From Micromonospora sp. MW-13 (GTDB lineage Bacteria; Actinomycetota; Actinomycetes; Mycobacteriales; Micromonosporaceae): 64,000 bases of DNA. A model generated the notes under the pieces. The model searched no databases and had not been told where the DNA came from. It worked only from the letters and a program-made list of their open reading frames with translations. Shown here one piece after another: positions 8,901 to 16,765 of this stretch; within the stretch, counting starts at the first letter, position 1; the number at the start of each line of letters is the position of its first letter. Both the position numbers and the translations under genes were made by a program. Where the stretch lies: the NCBI RefSeq assembly GCF_003434305.1, contig NZ_QKKX01000044.1:62001-126000 (forward strand), in the 5' to 3' direction.

Positions 8901-8930
8901 TTGGCGCACCGCCCCACCAACCGATACATT
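8901..8930 (+). promoter_or_regulatory. Promoter TTGGCG-18-TACATT (leaderless)
   Basis: TTGGCG at 8901-8906 and TACATT at 8925-8930 have an 18-nt spacer. The GTG start codon follows 7 nt after the -10 box, and no ribosome binding site precedes it. This implies a leaderless transcript for the divergent pair of genes. Confidence 0.5.
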
Positions 8931-8937
8931 CCCGCCC

Positions 8938-9300
8938 GTGGACGACGAGCGGGGCAGACTGATCGAGCGGCGCACGTTGGCCGGACTCTGTGACGACCTG
9001 CCGGCGTTACGGGCGTACTTCGCCGCGGGAACCGAGCAGCAACGGCTGCTGCTCGCCAGCATCGAGACCGAGGCCCGGGCGCGCCGGCCGGTCGCCGGGC
9101 TGGTCGCCCGGCTGCTGGGCGCGGGCGCGACCGGAACCTCGCGCAACCTGGGCACCGGACTGCCGGGCGCGGGCCCCGGACGGGCCGACGAGGAGTCGTT
9201 CGGCTGTCCCGACCAGGCGTGTGACCGGGTGGTCGCGGCCGTACCGGCCGGGCCGGCACCGCGATGCCTGCTCACCGGTGTGCCGATGAGCAGGCGATGA
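8938..9300 (+). CDS. Small acidic protein with C-terminal Cys motif
   Basis: The product is 120 aa. The N-terminal 50 residues are a helical acidic segment (DERGRLIERRTLAGLCDDL..). The middle is Gly/Ala-rich. The C-terminus has CPDQAC about 15 residues before PRCLLTG, suggesting a partial zinc ribbon. No family name is offered. It is divergent from the WD40-CHAT operon and 3 nt upstream of a membrane protein gene, so the four genes probably form one module. Translation is probably leaderless. Confidence 0.6.
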   Translation: MDDERGRLIERRTLAGLCDDLPALRAYFAAGTEQQRLLLASIETEARARRPVAGLVARLLGAGATGTSRNLGTGLPGAGPGRADEESFGCPDQACDRVVAAVPAGPAPRCLLTGVPMSRR

Positions 9301-9303
9301 CCG

Positions 9304-10215
9304 GTGAACAACTTCTTCGGGGAGCTGGCGAAGCAGCTCGCGGAGCGCTGGGTCGGTCTGCTCGCGCTACCCGGGCTGCTCTTCGTCGCCACCGCCTGGG
9401 CCGGCATCCAGCTCGGCTGGTCGCACGCCGTCGACCTGCCACTGCTGGCGTCGAGGGCGACCGGGTTCGGAGCCGCGCTGGGTAGGGCGTCCGGGCCGGC
9501 GCAGGCGCTGGCCGTGATCGGGCTGCTCCTCGCCTCCAGCGGGGTCGGGCTGACGGTCCAGGCGCTTGCCGCGCCGGTCCGGGCCGGGCTGTTGGGGCTG
9601 TGGCCGCCCGGGCTGCGCTGGGCGCGGGGGCGGCTGGCCGACGCGCGGGGCAGGCGCTGGCACCGGCTGGTGGCGAACCGGTGGGAACTGCAGAACAGGT
9701 TTCCGGCGGCCAGCCGGACACCCGCTCAGCAGGCCGAGGTCGACGAGGCGGCAGCGCGGGTCAACCGGCTCGCCCTGGCCGCGCCGACGCGACCGACCTG
9801 GATGGGTGACCGGATCGCGGCGGTGGAACAGGTCGCACTCGACCGGTACGGGTTGGATCTACGGTTCGGCTGGTCGCGCCTGTGGCTCGTCCTGCCCGAT
9901 CCCGTCCGGGCCGATCTCAGCACGGCCAACGGCCAGTTCGCCGCCGCGGTGGTCACCACCGCGTGGGCGCTGCCGTACGTCGTGCTGGGGATCGTGTGGT
10001 GGCCGGCCCTGCTGATCGCGCTGGCGGTGGGGATGACCGGTTGGCTGCGGGCCAGGGCAGCCGTGGCCGACCTCGCCGACCTCAGCGAGGCCGTGCTCGA
10101 CATCCACGGCCGCACGCTGGCCGTCGCGCTCGGTGTCGCACCGGCGGAGAGCACCGGGCCGCTCAGCCTGTCCGAGGGCGACGAGATCACCCGCCACGTA
10201 CGCAAGGGACGCTGA
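9304..10215 (+). CDS. Polytopic membrane protein of the CHAT neighbourhood
   Basis: The product is 303 aa from GTG 9304, which follows the preceding stop by 3 nt, suggesting translational coupling. Hydrophobic segments lie at about residues 14-36, 58-80 and 212-248 (the last probably two helices). A soluble region at about 95-205 carries charged segments and the motif YGLDLRFGWSRLWLVLPD. The C-terminal tail is acidic then basic. Function is unknown. Similar membrane proteins beside CHAT genes in actinomycetes are recalled from general knowledge, not checked. It could anchor or be targeted by the CHAT module. Confidence 0.65.
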   Translation: MNNFFGELAKQLAERWVGLLALPGLLFVATAWAGIQLGWSHAVDLPLLASRATGFGAALGRASGPAQALAVIGLLLASSGVGLTVQALAAPVRAGLLGLWPPGLRWARGRLADARGRRWHRLVANRWELQNRFPAASRTPAQQAEVDEAAARVNRLALAAPTRPTWMGDRIAAVEQVALDRYGLDLRFGWSRLWLVLPDPVRADLSTANGQFAAAVVTTAWALPYVVLGIVWWPALLIALAVGMTGWLRARAAVADLADLSEAVLDIHGRTLAVALGVAPAESTGPLSLSEGDEITRHVRKGR

Positions 10216-10255
10216 CCACGGGCGCGCCGGACCTCATCTGCTGGCGCGACCAGCG

Positions 10256-10305
10256 GCGGCGGTGCGGCCCGCGCGGTCCGGCGGCCGCGCGCCGCGGCCC
10301 GCCGC
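10256..10305. terminator. Bidirectional GC-rich hairpin between convergent genes
   Basis: The outer arms are GCGGCGG and CCGCCGC and the inner arms CGCGCGG and CCGCGCG, separated by a 7 x 7 internal loop and an 8-nt terminal loop. It lies between two convergent genes and touches the stop codon of the minus-strand one. There is no U-tract, as is usual in actinomycetes. Confidence 0.45.
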
Positions 10306-11840
10306 TACCGCTCCTTGAGGCGGCGGTTGACCTCCTCGGAGATCCGTCGGTTCAGCTCGGCCAACCGCTCGTCGGTGTACGTGGTCAGGTCCTTCGCGTC
10401 CGGGCCGCCGTTCGCCGCCTGCTCCTGCTGCTTCTGCTGCTCCCGGCGTTGCAGTTCCTGCTCCTCCGGCGAGCCGGGGGCGGCGTACGCGCACCGGACC
10501 AGGGTGCCGTCGGCGCTCTTCAGGCAGGTCGCCTCCCGGCCGTTGATCTGGCCCCGGCCCTCCACCCGGTACCGGATGCTCTGCGCGCTGCCGAGCGTGG
10601 CGGTCCAGGTGCTGCCGCCGGTCGGCACCACCTCGAACACCTGGTCGTCGTTCCAACAGCAGATGTCCCGGTACTCCGCCTTGATCAGGGCGACGATCGC
10701 CTGGGGTGACGACCAGGTCGGGCTGAGCCGGTGCACGGTCAGCGGGGCGAGACCGCGGCCGGAGTACCGGGTCGGCACCGTCGACACCGCCACCACCGAA
10801 CTGGCCTCGCCCTGCGGGGTGAGCGGGGTGACGTACGCGCTGCCTCCGCTGCCGTCGCGGTAGCGCAGGGTGAACTCCGACTCGTTGCCCTCATTGGCGC
10901 CGTCCTCGGAGGCGTCCCAGCCGCTGCGCTCGAACCACCAGTCGGCGAACCCGCCGACGGCGGCGGTGCCCTCCCGCTGCCGGCCGGCCAGGCTGATCGG
11001 ATAGGACGGTCCGGGCACCTTCGTCGTGTCGTCGGTGATCGTGACCTGCCCGGTCCGGCCGTCGTACAGCGCCAGGCCGGCCGGCCGTTCGGTCACCACC
11101 AGGATTCCGGTCTGCCGCTTCAGCGGCACCACCACGACCGGAGTGTCCCCCTGGCAGTGGACGTACGCGTCGTCGGCGGAGAACCGGACCCCGCGCCGCT
11201 CGGCGGAGATCTTCCGGCCCAGGTTGTGGGTGAACCAGCCGCCGATGCGCGCGTCGGCGGCCGACACGTCGAACTGGCACCGCTGCTGCGCCCGGCTGTT
11301 GCCGCCGAGCGGCACCTCCTGCACGAGGCCGACCTCGTAACCGGTCAACCAGCCGCGCCGCTCGACCAGGACGGCGAACCGGTCGGAGTCGGGCAGGTAG
11401 CTGACGTCGGTGATCTCGCCGGTGACGTCGCCCAGGTTGGGCGCGGCCTGTGCCTCGCCGGCCAGGTACGGCGCGCGGGCGGTCAACTCCGGGACCGGAT
11501 CGCTCACCACCCGCATGGTGGTCACGTACGCCCGGTCCTGCAGGTACTCGCCGTAGACCAGCCAGAACGCCCCCAGGGCCAGCCCGACGGCGGCGCCCAG
11601 CCAGCCGAGGACCACGATCCCGCCGGCCGCCGCGGGCGTGGTCCTGCGCCGGCGGAGCCGGTGGCTGAGCAGTCGCACCAGGAGCGGCGCCCCGCCGAAC
11701 AGGGCCACCAGGGCCGGCGCCACCAGCCAGGGCAGCAGTTTGCGCACCTCCCACACGAGGATGGTGGTGACGTACGAGGCATACCAGCCGACGGCGGCCA
11801 GCAGGAGAACCGGGATACCCACCCGCAGCGCACGCCCCAT
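10305..11840 (-). CDS. Membrane-anchored protein with large extracytoplasmic domain
   Basis: The product is 511 aa from ATG 11840, chosen because AGGAGGG sits 5 nt upstream; an ATG five codons earlier overlaps that site. There are three N-terminal hydrophobic segments (about residues 8-28, 30-55 and 75-100), then a soluble domain of about 330 residues with several Cys (RCQFDV, VHCQGD, DICCWND, ATCLKS, VRCAYA) that may form disulfides outside the cell. The C-terminus is a Gln/Glu-rich charged helix (EEQELQRREQQKQQEQ) ending LNRRISEEVNRRLKER. No family was recognised. It lies 100 nt downstream of the response regulator gene and may share its transcript. Confidence 0.6.
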   Translation of the reverse strand: MGRALRVGIPVLLLAAVGWYASYVTTILVWEVRKLLPWLVAPALVALFGGAPLLVRLLSHRLRRRRTTPAAAGGIVVLGWLGAAVGLALGAFWLVYGEYLQDRAYVTTMRVVSDPVPELTARAPYLAGEAQAAPNLGDVTGEITDVSYLPDSDRFAVLVERRGWLTGYEVGLVQEVPLGGNSRAQQRCQFDVSAADARIGGWFTHNLGRKISAERRGVRFSADDAYVHCQGDTPVVVVPLKRQTGILVVTERPAGLALYDGRTGQVTITDDTTKVPGPSYPISLAGRQREGTAAVGGFADWWFERSGWDASEDGANEGNESEFTLRYRDGSGGSAYVTPLTPQGEASSVVAVSTVPTRYSGRGLAPLTVHRLSPTWSSPQAIVALIKAEYRDICCWNDDQVFEVVPTGGSTWTATLGSAQSIRYRVEGRGQINGREATCLKSADGTLVRCAYAAPGSPEEQELQRREQQKQQEQAANGGPDAKDLTTYTDERLAELNRRISEEVNRRLKER

Positions 11841-11940
11841 CGACACCCTCCTCATGACATGACGAACTTCGATCCTATTTCGACCGGTCAAGACGGCTCC
11901 GCCGGCGGGTTCGGGACGGGTGGTGGGGCCCGGCGGCTGG

Positions 11941-12585
11941 TCAGTCCGGGGCGCGCAGGTAGGTGAGCACGGCGACGACCCTACGGTGCCCGCTGTCGTC
12001 GGGCGGCAGGCCGAGCTTGGCGAAGATGTTCCCGATGTGCTTGCTGACGGCGCGCTCGGTGACCACGAGCTGACGGGCGATGCCCGCGTTGGTGCTGCCC
12101 CCCGCCATCAGCGTGAGCACCTCGCGCTCGCGCGGGGTGAGGCCGGCGAGTGGGCTGCGCCGGGTGGCCACGAGCTGCGCGACGACGTGCGGGTCCAGCA
12201 CCGTGCCGCCGTCGGCGACCCGGCGCAACGCGTCGAGGAAGTCGTCGACCCGGGACACCCGGTCCTTGAGCAGATAGCCGATGGCGCCCTGCCCGTCGGC
12301 GAGCAGTTCGGTCGCGTAGGCGCGCTCGACGTACTGGGAGAGCAGCAGAACCGGCAGGCCCGGGTGCCGACGGCGCAGGGTCAGCGCCGCGCGTAGCCCC
12401 TCGTCGCGGAAGGTCGGCGGCAGCCGGATGTCCACGATGGCGACGTCGGGTCGCTGTTGGTCGACGGCGGCGACGATGTCGTCCGGCGTGTCCACCGCCG
12501 CCGTCACCTCGAAGCCGGCGGTGGTGAGCAGCAGGTTGAGCCCCTCCTGGAGCAGGACGTTGTCCTCGGCGATCAGGACCCGCAC
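11941..12585 (-). CDS. NarL/LuxR-type response regulator
   Basis: The product is 214 aa from GTG 12585, with GGAG five nt upstream, and it overlaps the end of the kinase gene by 13 nt. The receiver domain (1-120) has the acidic pair in AEDN, the phospho-acceptor Asp in VAIVDIRLPP and the Lys in YLLKDRV. The C-terminal LuxR helix-turn-helix (about 145-205) reads LTPREREVLTLMAGGSTNAGIARQLVVTERAVSKHIGNIFAKL. It is the partner of the adjacent kinase and probably binds the palindrome at 13829-13844. Confidence 0.93.
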   Translation of the reverse strand: MRVLIAEDNVLLQEGLNLLLTTAGFEVTAAVDTPDDIVAAVDQQRPDVAIVDIRLPPTFRDEGLRAALTLRRRHPGLPVLLLSQYVERAYATELLADGQGAIGYLLKDRVSRVDDFLDALRRVADGGTVLDPHVVAQLVATRRSPLAGLTPREREVLTLMAGGSTNAGIARQLVVTERAVSKHIGNIFAKLGLPPDDSGHRRVVAVLTYLRAPD

Positions 12586-13793
12586 GGCAGCTCCGCCCGC
12601 AGCACCGTCGGCCCGCCGGTCGGGCTGCTCAGCTCCACCCGGCCGTCGAGCGCCGCGACCCGGCGCCGGATCCCGGCCAGGCCGGTGCCGGCCGACTCCC
12701 GCGCGCCGCCGACCCCGTCGTCGGTCACGCGGACCACCAGCCGGCCCGCCCAATGCTCCACGCGCAGGTCACCGCCGCTGGCGCCACTGTGCCTGGCGAT
12801 GTTGGCCAGCGCCTCGGCGACGACGAAGTACGCGGCGCTCTCCAGCGCGGCCGGCAGCCGGTCCAGCGGGGCGACCCGCACGGTCAGCGGCACGGGACAG
12901 TCGGCGGCGAGCGCGTGCACCGCGCCGGGCAGCCCCCGGTCGGCGAGGATCGGCGGGTAGATGCCCCGGACCACCCCGCGCAGCTCGGTCAGGGTCTCCT
13001 CGACGAGTGCCCGGGCCCGGCCGAGGAGCCGGTCCGCGAGTGCGGGGTCGACGGCCCGCCGGCCCTGCGCGACGCCGAGCTGGATGGCGATCGCCACCAG
13101 CCGGGCCTGGGTGCCGTCGTGCAGGTCCCGCTCGATGCGGCGCAGCTCCGCCGCGTGCGCGTCCAGCGCGCCGGCCCGGGTCGCGGAGAGTTCCGCGACC
13201 CGGCTGACGAGCCGGCTACGGGCGGACGGCGCGAACGACGCCAGCGCGGCCCGGGCGTGTGCCGCCGCGACGGCCGGGACGGCCCACCGCAGCAGCGCGA
13301 GCGCGGCGCCGGCGAGCAGCGGCGGCACCAGCAGCGCCCGGCCCCAGCTCGTGATCGGCACGACGAAGGTGAGCGGCGCGCCGGTCGGCACGGCCCACCA
13401 GATCAGCGGAGCGACCAGCCCGCCCAGCGCCAGCAGCCAGAGCAGCAGCACGCCGGCGGCGAGCGGCGGCCCGCCGACCGCGTGCACGGCGAGCCAGGCC
13501 GCACTCCGGTAGCTGGCCGGATCGCCCGCCGCGGCCCGCAGCAGGGCGGCGCGGGAGCCGACGGGCGGCCGGGGCTCGACCGGGACCGGCCTGCCCAGCA
13601 ACCGGCCCGCGCGGCGACGTTCCCGGTCGGCCAGCGCACCGAGGGCACGCAGGGCGGGCGGCAGCAGCACGACGCCGAACCCGACGAGGCTCGACGCGAG
13701 CGCCCCGGCCAGCGCGCCGAGCACACCGGCCGCGCCGATCGCGCTCGCCCCGCCGTCCAGCAGGTACCTCGTCATCCGCCAGGACCGCCGCAT
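12573..13793 (-). CDS. NarL-family sensor histidine kinase
   Basis: The product is 406 aa. The N-terminal half has hydrophobic segments (about 17-45, 110-135 and 140-170). The HisKA_3 dimerisation box RIERDLHDGTQARLVAIAIQ carries the phospho-accepting His. The ATPase domain has an N box (EALANIARHSGA) and a G box (DDGVGGARESAGTGLAGIRRRV). The gene overlaps the response regulator start. CAGAAT lies 6 nt before the ATG and may be a leaderless -10 element. It is divergent from the serine hydrolase gene, with a 16-bp palindrome between. Confidence 0.92.
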   Translation of the reverse strand: MRRSWRMTRYLLDGGASAIGAAGVLGALAGALASSLVGFGVVLLPPALRALGALADRERRRAGRLLGRPVPVEPRPPVGSRAALLRAAAGDPASYRSAAWLAVHAVGGPPLAAGVLLLWLLALGGLVAPLIWWAVPTGAPLTFVVPITSWGRALLVPPLLAGAALALLRWAVPAVAAAHARAALASFAPSARSRLVSRVAELSATRAGALDAHAAELRRIERDLHDGTQARLVAIAIQLGVAQGRRAVDPALADRLLGRARALVEETLTELRGVVRGIYPPILADRGLPGAVHALAADCPVPLTVRVAPLDRLPAALESAAYFVVAEALANIARHSGASGGDLRVEHWAGRLVVRVTDDGVGGARESAGTGLAGIRRRVAALDGRVELSSPTGGPTVLRAELPCGS

Positions 13794-13828
13794 CGTCGTA
13801 TTCTGCGCCCCTCGACGGCGGTCCGGCA

Positions 13829-13844
13829 GTGTAGCCAGCTACAC
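13829..13844. promoter_or_regulatory. 16-bp palindrome, probable response-regulator operator
   Basis: GTGTAGC, CA, GCTACAC is a perfect inverted repeat in the 110-bp divergent region. It is centred about 43 bp upstream of the kinase start and 67 bp upstream of the hydrolase start, positions typical of activator sites. The neighbouring NarL-type regulator is the obvious candidate to bind it. Confidence 0.55.
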
Positions 13845-13890
13845 CCTCGACCGGGGCCGCTGCCCCATCGCCCGCCCGACCGGCCGCCCC

Positions 13891-13896
13891 TAGCGT
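13891..13896 (+). promoter_or_regulatory. -10 box TAGCGT of the serine hydrolase gene (leaderless)
   Basis: TAGCGT is followed by 7 nt and then ATG 13904, with no ribosome binding site. This is the same arrangement as at the CHAT-locus promoters. Confidence 0.45.
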
Positions 13897-13903
13897 CGGT
13901 GCG

Positions 13904-15073
13904 ATGACGACCAATGACCGAAGAAGGCACTGGGGCGGCGTACTCGCGGGCGTGGTCCTGCTCGTCGCCGCCACGGGCGGGCCGGCCGCGGCACACGGGC
14001 CGGCGGCGCCGGGGTGCGCCGGCCTGCCGGCGACGGCCGCCGCGCTGCGCGGCCTGACCGGCACCCACCTGCTGGTCGGCGCGGCCATCGAGGTGTACGG
14101 CCCGAACTGCGGCCGGTGGTCCGGCAGCAGTGGCCGGGCGGACCTGCGGACCGGCCGGCCGATGCGCGCCGACGAGCGGATCCGGATCGGCAGCTCGACC
14201 AAGACGTTCACCGCGACGGTGGTGCTGCAACTCGTCGCGGAGGGCCGGCTCGCGCTGGACGCCCCGGTCGAGCGGTACCTGCCCGGTGTGGTCCGGGGCA
14301 ACGGGTACGACGGTCGGCGGATCACCGTGCGCGACCTGCTGCGACACACCAGCGGCCTGCCCGACCACGTCGACGCGTTGGCCTGGGACCGGATGGACGG
14401 GTGGCGCTACCGGCACCACTCGCCGGACGAGCTGATCACGCTGGCGACGACGCTCCCGGCGCCCGGTCCCGGCTGGCACTACTCGACCACCAACTACGTG
14501 CTGGCCGGCCTGGTCGTCGAGCGGGTCACCGGGCGCGACATCGGCACGGAGATCACCCGACGGGTGCTCGTACCGCTGGGGCTGCGGGACACCTACTGGC
14601 CCGGCGACGCGGTGCGGATCCGGGGACCCCACCCGCGCGGCTACGCGCCGGCCGGGCCGGCCGACGTCCTGGGCCGGCGGGACGTCACCCGGTTCAACAT
14701 GTCGTTCGGCGGTGCCGGTGGGGCGCTGGTCTCCACCCTCGCCGACCAGAACCGGTTCTTCGCCGCGCTGCTCGGCGGCCGGCTGCTGGACCCGGCGCGC
14801 CTCGCCGAGCTGACCCGGACCGTGCCGGCCGAGGAGGGACGGCTCTGGCCCGGGGCCCGCTACGGGCTCGGGATCATCTCGACGCCGCTGACCGAGTGCG
14901 GCGGGACGCTCTACTGGGGCCACGGCGGGACCACCCCGGGTTTCCGGACCCTGGGCGGGGTCACCACCGACGGCCGGCGGGCCCAGCTCGTGGTCAACGA
15001 CGAACCGGTGTCGTACGAGAGCTGGCAGGCGCTCTCGACGACCCTGCACACCGCCCTGTGCGAGACCCGGTGA
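13904..15073 (+). CDS. Secreted serine hydrolase, beta-lactamase/DD-carboxypeptidase family (S12)
   Basis: The product is 389 aa with a signal peptide (basic start, hydrophobic GVLAGVVLLVAA, cleavage near GPAAAHG at about residue 31). The penicillin-binding fold is shown by Ser97-Ser-Thr-Lys100 (SxxK), Tyr193-Ser-Thr (the YxN position, here with Thr), and YWGHGGTTPG as the HGG-type third motif. Such enzymes act on D-Ala-D-Ala peptides or esters; the substrate here is open. It is probably regulated by the divergent two-component pair through the 13829-13844 palindrome, and a secreted alpha/beta hydrolase gene follows 43 nt downstream. Confidence 0.88.
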   Translation: MTTNDRRRHWGGVLAGVVLLVAATGGPAAAHGPAAPGCAGLPATAAALRGLTGTHLLVGAAIEVYGPNCGRWSGSSGRADLRTGRPMRADERIRIGSSTKTFTATVVLQLVAEGRLALDAPVERYLPGVVRGNGYDGRRITVRDLLRHTSGLPDHVDALAWDRMDGWRYRHHSPDELITLATTLPAPGPGWHYSTTNYVLAGLVVERVTGRDIGTEITRRVLVPLGLRDTYWPGDAVRIRGPHPRGYAPAGPADVLGRRDVTRFNMSFGGAGGALVSTLADQNRFFAALLGGRLLDPARLAELTRTVPAEEGRLWPGARYGLGIISTPLTECGGTLYWGHGGTTPGFRTLGGVTTDGRRAQLVVNDEPVSYESWQALSTTLHTALCETR

Positions 15074-15116
15074 GCCGCCGACGGGCGGACCCGACGACGA
15101 CCGAGGAGACGAACCG

Positions 15117-16700
15117 ATGACCTGGAACGAACGGACCACCGGCAGGGCGCGGGCGGTGGCCGGGCTCACCGTCGCGGGGCTCGCCGCCGTCGGGCTCACC
15201 GGCACCGCCGACCCGCCGGTGCGCGCCGGCGAGCCGGCCGGCACCGCCGACCTGGCCGGCTACCAGCGACAGCGGCTGGACTGGCACGGCTGCCAGCGGG
15301 ATTCGGCCGACCAGGCCGGCGCCGAGCTGGACCGGGCCGGCGCCGCCTGCACCGAGCTCACCGTGCCGCTGGACTACGCCCGCCCGGACGGTCGCCGGAT
15401 CACCGTGGCGCTGTCCCGGCTGGCGGCCACCGACCCGGCCCGCCGGATCGGGGTCCTGCTGCTCAACACCGGCGGCCCCGGGGCGCCCGGGATGTCCGAC
15501 GTGCTGCCGGTACGCCAGTGGATGGGCGACGTCGGGGCGAGGTTCGACCTGGTCGGGCTGGACCCCCGGTTCGTCGGCCGCAGCACCCCGCTGGACTGTG
15601 GCTGGCCCAGCGGCACCTGGACCCGCTCGGCGGGGCCGGACCGCGCCGGGTTCGACCGGCTGACCGCGTTCGAACAAGACCTGGCGGCCCGGTGTGCCCG
15701 CCGCAACGCCACGCTGCTGCCCCATGTCACCACCCGGAACACCGCCCGCGACATGGACCTGCTCCGGGCCGTCCTCGGCGAGCCGAAGCTGTCGTACCTC
15801 GGCTACTCCTACGGCACCTACCTCGGCGCGGTCTACACCCAGCTGTTCCCGGACCGCGCCGACCGGGTCGTCCTGGACAGCGCGGTCGACCCCGCCACGT
15901 ACGGGGCGCGGGTGCTGCGGGAGACCGGGCCCGCCAACGAGGCCGCGCTGCGCGACTGGGCCGACTGGGCGGCCCGGCACCACGACCGGTACCGCCTGGG
16001 CAACACCGGCCCCCGGGTGCTGGCCACCGTGGACCGGATCCGCGCCGCCGCGGCCCGGAGCCCGCTGCGGGTCGGCGACTACCGGGTCGACGCGCAGGTA
16101 CTGCCGTTCCTGCTGTTCAACCGGCTCAGCGACGACCGGGACGAGACGCACGCCGACCTCGCCGAGACGGTGCGGGTGCTCCGCGACGCGGCGACGTCGG
16201 GCGGGGCGGCGCCCACGGCGTCGCTGGCGGACACCCTGGCGTTCGCGCTGACCGGCGCGCAGTCGGCGACCGGCAGCGTGCAGGCCGCCATCCTCTGCGG
16301 GGACGTGCCGGTGCCCCGCGATCCCGAGCAGTACTGGCGGGAGATCCACGAGTACCGGGCGAGTGAACCCCGGTTCGGCGAGTTGACCAGGGCGATCAGC
16401 CCGTGCGCCTTCTGGCCGGAGCCGCCCCGGGAGCGACCCACCGTGGTACGCAACGACGTGCCGGCCCTGATCGTGCAGTCCACCGGGGACACCCGGACGC
16501 TCTACCGGCACGGCCAGGCCATGCACCGGGCGCTGACCGGCTCCCGGCTGCTCACCCTGCACGACGCCCGCATCCACGGCGTGTACGGCAACTACGCCGA
16601 CGGGTGCGTGGACCGGGCCGTCAACGCCTACCTCGCCGACGGGGTACTGCCGGCCGCCGACCTCGGCTGTACCCGCCCTCCGGTCGGTCCCCGCGGGTAG
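15117..16700 (+). CDS. Secreted alpha/beta hydrolase, tripeptidyl aminopeptidase (TAP)-like
   Basis: The product is 527 aa from ATG 15117, with GAGGAGA 7 nt upstream. The N-terminus has a hydrophobic signal (about residues 13-30). The catalytic core shows NTGGPGAPG (oxyanion loop, about 117-125), DLVGLDPR, and the nucleophile elbow GYSYGT with Ser231. The C-terminal TAP-like domain has VPALIVQSTGDTRTLY (acid) and HGVYGN (catalytic His region). The family removes N-terminal peptides from secreted proteins in streptomycetes. It is in an operon with the serine hydrolase. Confidence 0.88.
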   Translation: MTWNERTTGRARAVAGLTVAGLAAVGLTGTADPPVRAGEPAGTADLAGYQRQRLDWHGCQRDSADQAGAELDRAGAACTELTVPLDYARPDGRRITVALSRLAATDPARRIGVLLLNTGGPGAPGMSDVLPVRQWMGDVGARFDLVGLDPRFVGRSTPLDCGWPSGTWTRSAGPDRAGFDRLTAFEQDLAARCARRNATLLPHVTTRNTARDMDLLRAVLGEPKLSYLGYSYGTYLGAVYTQLFPDRADRVVLDSAVDPATYGARVLRETGPANEAALRDWADWAARHHDRYRLGNTGPRVLATVDRIRAAAARSPLRVGDYRVDAQVLPFLLFNRLSDDRDETHADLAETVRVLRDAATSGGAAPTASLADTLAFALTGAQSATGSVQAAILCGDVPVPRDPEQYWREIHEYRASEPRFGELTRAISPCAFWPEPPRERPTVVRNDVPALIVQSTGDTRTLYRHGQAMHRALTGSRLLTLHDARIHGVYGNYADGCVDRAVNAYLADGVLPAADLGCTRPPVGPRG

Positions 16701-16733
16701 CGGGCGCCGACCGGAGTCACGAGCTGCCGACTC

Positions 16734-16765
16734 CCGGCCCCGGTGGCGAACAGTGCCGGGGCCGG
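16734..16765. terminator. Hairpin terminator between convergent genes
   Basis: CCGGCCCCGG and CCGGGGCCGG form a perfect 10-bp stem with a 12-nt loop. It lies between the ends of two convergent genes and abuts the minus-strand stop codon, so it probably serves both. Confidence 0.65.

Noticed and set aside
7001..9259. 752-aa form of the WD40 protein starting near 9259
   Set aside because: The extra N-terminus is Arg/Pro-rich and antisense to the divergent gene; leaderless promoter spacing supports GTG 8833.
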